NCBI GenBank assembly: GCA_019638595.1
Contig: JAHBTJ010000001.1
Span: 186,001 to 250,000 of the forward strand
Length of the DNA stretch: 64,000 nt
Reading direction: 5' to 3'
DNA from: Chitinophagaceae bacterium
GTDB taxonomy: Bacteria; Bacteroidota; Bacteroidia; Chitinophagales; Chitinophagaceae
Below are positions 63,211 to 64,000 of this stretch, in pieces. The position numbers were made by a program, and so were the translations under genes. The notes beneath the pieces were generated by a model, which saw only the letters and a program-made list of their open reading frames with translations, did not search any database and was not told the DNA's origin. The first letter of the stretch is position 1. The number at the start of each line of letters is the position of its first letter.

Positions 63211-64000
63211 ATGCAGATCAAACTATTTATTACTATTTGTTGTTTGGGGATGATGCGTGCGTATGCGCAGAATGGCGTGCTGGTTTTTCAATCGGATTTT
63301 GGATTGAAAGACGGAGCTGTTTCGGCTATGAAAGGGGTTGCTAATGGCGTATCAATTAACTTAAAGCTATACGATATCACGCATGAAATTCCGGCGTATA
63401 ATATATGGGAGGCTGCTTATAGGCTTGAACAAACGGTTCGTTACTGGCCTGCTGGCACCGTGTTTGTATCGGTGGTAGATCCCGGGGTGGGAACGGAAAG
63501 AAAGTCGGTTGTGCTGAAGACGAGATCCGGTCATTTTATAGTAACACCCGATAATGGTACCCTTACCCTGGTAGCGGCATCACTGGGCGTGCAAGAGCTG
63601 CGCGAAATAGATGAAGCTGTGAACCGGAGAAAAAATTCAGAAGCATCCTACACCTTTCATGGGCGGGATGTATACGCGTATACGGGCGCACGGCTGGCAG
63701 CAAAGGTCATCAGCTTTGAAGAGGTTGGCGAGTCCTTGCTTCCAACGGTAGTAACCATTCCTTACCAGGCTGCAATCATAGAAAATAATATATTAAAAGG
63801 AAGCATACCCATACTGGATGTACAGTACGGTAACGTATGGACGAATATACCGGCAACGATGGTACAACAGTTGAATATTACTCCCGGGCAAAAGCTGCAG
63901 GTAAAAATATTTCATGGTAATAAGCAGGTATACATAGGTATATTGCAATATGCTGAAACATTCGGGGCTGTGAGTAAAGGGGAATGCCTGGCTTATCTGA
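63211..64000 (+). CDS. SAM hydroxide adenosyltransferase-like protein with signal peptide (partial)
   Basis: The frame runs off the right edge (263 codons visible). An N-terminal signal sequence (MQIKLFITICCLGMMRAYAQ) is followed by a domain matching the DUF62/SAM hydrolase family: LVFQSDFGLKDGAVSAMKG, VSVVDPGVGTERKSV, VTPDNGTLTLV and SYTFHGRDVYAYTGARLA, with the C-terminal beta-domain partly present. The family hydrolyses S-adenosylmethionine to adenosine and methionine. An exported form is surprising, because SAM is cytosolic. Confidence 0.85.
   Translation, partial: MQIKLFITICCLGMMRAYAQNGVLVFQSDFGLKDGAVSAMKGVANGVSINLKLYDITHEIPAYNIWEAAYRLEQTVRYWPAGTVFVSVVDPGVGTERKSVVLKTRSGHFIVTPDNGTLTLVAASLGVQELREIDEAVNRRKNSEASYTFHGRDVYAYTGARLAAKVISFEEVGESLLPTVVTIPYQAAIIENNILKGSIPILDVQYGNVWTNIPATMVQQLNITPGQKLQVKIFHGNKQVYIGILQYAETFGAVSKGECLAYL

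Overview
The window is chromosomal DNA of a member of the Bacteroidota, most likely a Chitinophagaceae-type organism. The evidence is a SusC/SusD pair driven by an ECF sigma/FecR couple, many SPII lipoproteins with short lipoboxes followed by charged residues, a fused ThuA/PQQ-dehydrogenase/cytochrome c lipoprotein, a SpmA-SpmB fusion, a fused RhaD aldolase/dehydrogenase, weak Shine-Dalgarno signals and TAnnTTTG-like -7 elements. I saw no rRNA, tRNA, CRISPR array, transposase or integrase.

Layout. 1-1783: tail of an unidentified gene and recN. 1882-5283 (minus): large periplasmic lipoprotein oxidoreductase. 5.6-16.9 kb: glycan-utilisation locus (ECF sigma, FecR, SusC, SusD, GH31 glycosidase, a leftover piece of a GH20 hexosaminidase, a DUF4874/DUF4832 protein, a CrtA-like protein). 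17-20.6 kb: housekeeping stretch (SpmAB fusion, small lipoproteins, YchF GTPase). 21.0-24.6 kb: a more AT-rich block with a RecA/DnaB-like ATPase, a metallophosphoesterase, a PD-(D/E)XK nuclease and a WYL-domain regulator. 25.1-44.6 kb: one operon-like run of seven plus-strand genes, about 19.5 kb. It encodes an Ig-like/helical protein, a beta-lactamase-fold serine hydrolase, a protein with a possible His/Cys caspase-like dyad, a DUF6603-like all-beta protein and three very large proteins (1091, 2175 and 626 aa) of no function known to me. None has a signal peptide or convincing membrane segment. This is the best candidate for an undescribed system.

44.9-55.6 kb: sugar catabolism. Two Tat-signal proteins (a TIM-barrel isomerase and a Gfo/Idh/MocA oxidoreductase) and a GH29 fucosidase are followed by a complete L-rhamnose operon on the minus strand: rhaT symporter, RhaD aldolase/dehydrogenase, rhaM mutarotase, rhaI-type isomerase, FGGY kinase. 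A TAnnTTTG element and a tandem 9-bp repeat sit just upstream. 55.7-64 kb: small secreted proteins, an S41 peptidase gene bracketed by about 80-bp direct repeats, a DUF2200 protein, a LytTR response regulator, a predicted outer-membrane gluzincin/propeller/barrel protein, and the start of a SAM hydroxide adenosyltransferase-like gene with a signal peptide that runs off the window.

Across the window the gaps between transcription units hold a diverged family of short interspersed repeats built from the same few words. Two copies are 170-177 bp, inverted relative to each other, and flank the 44.8-48.7 kb sugar genes. A second, GC-rich palindromic motif is embedded in several copies.
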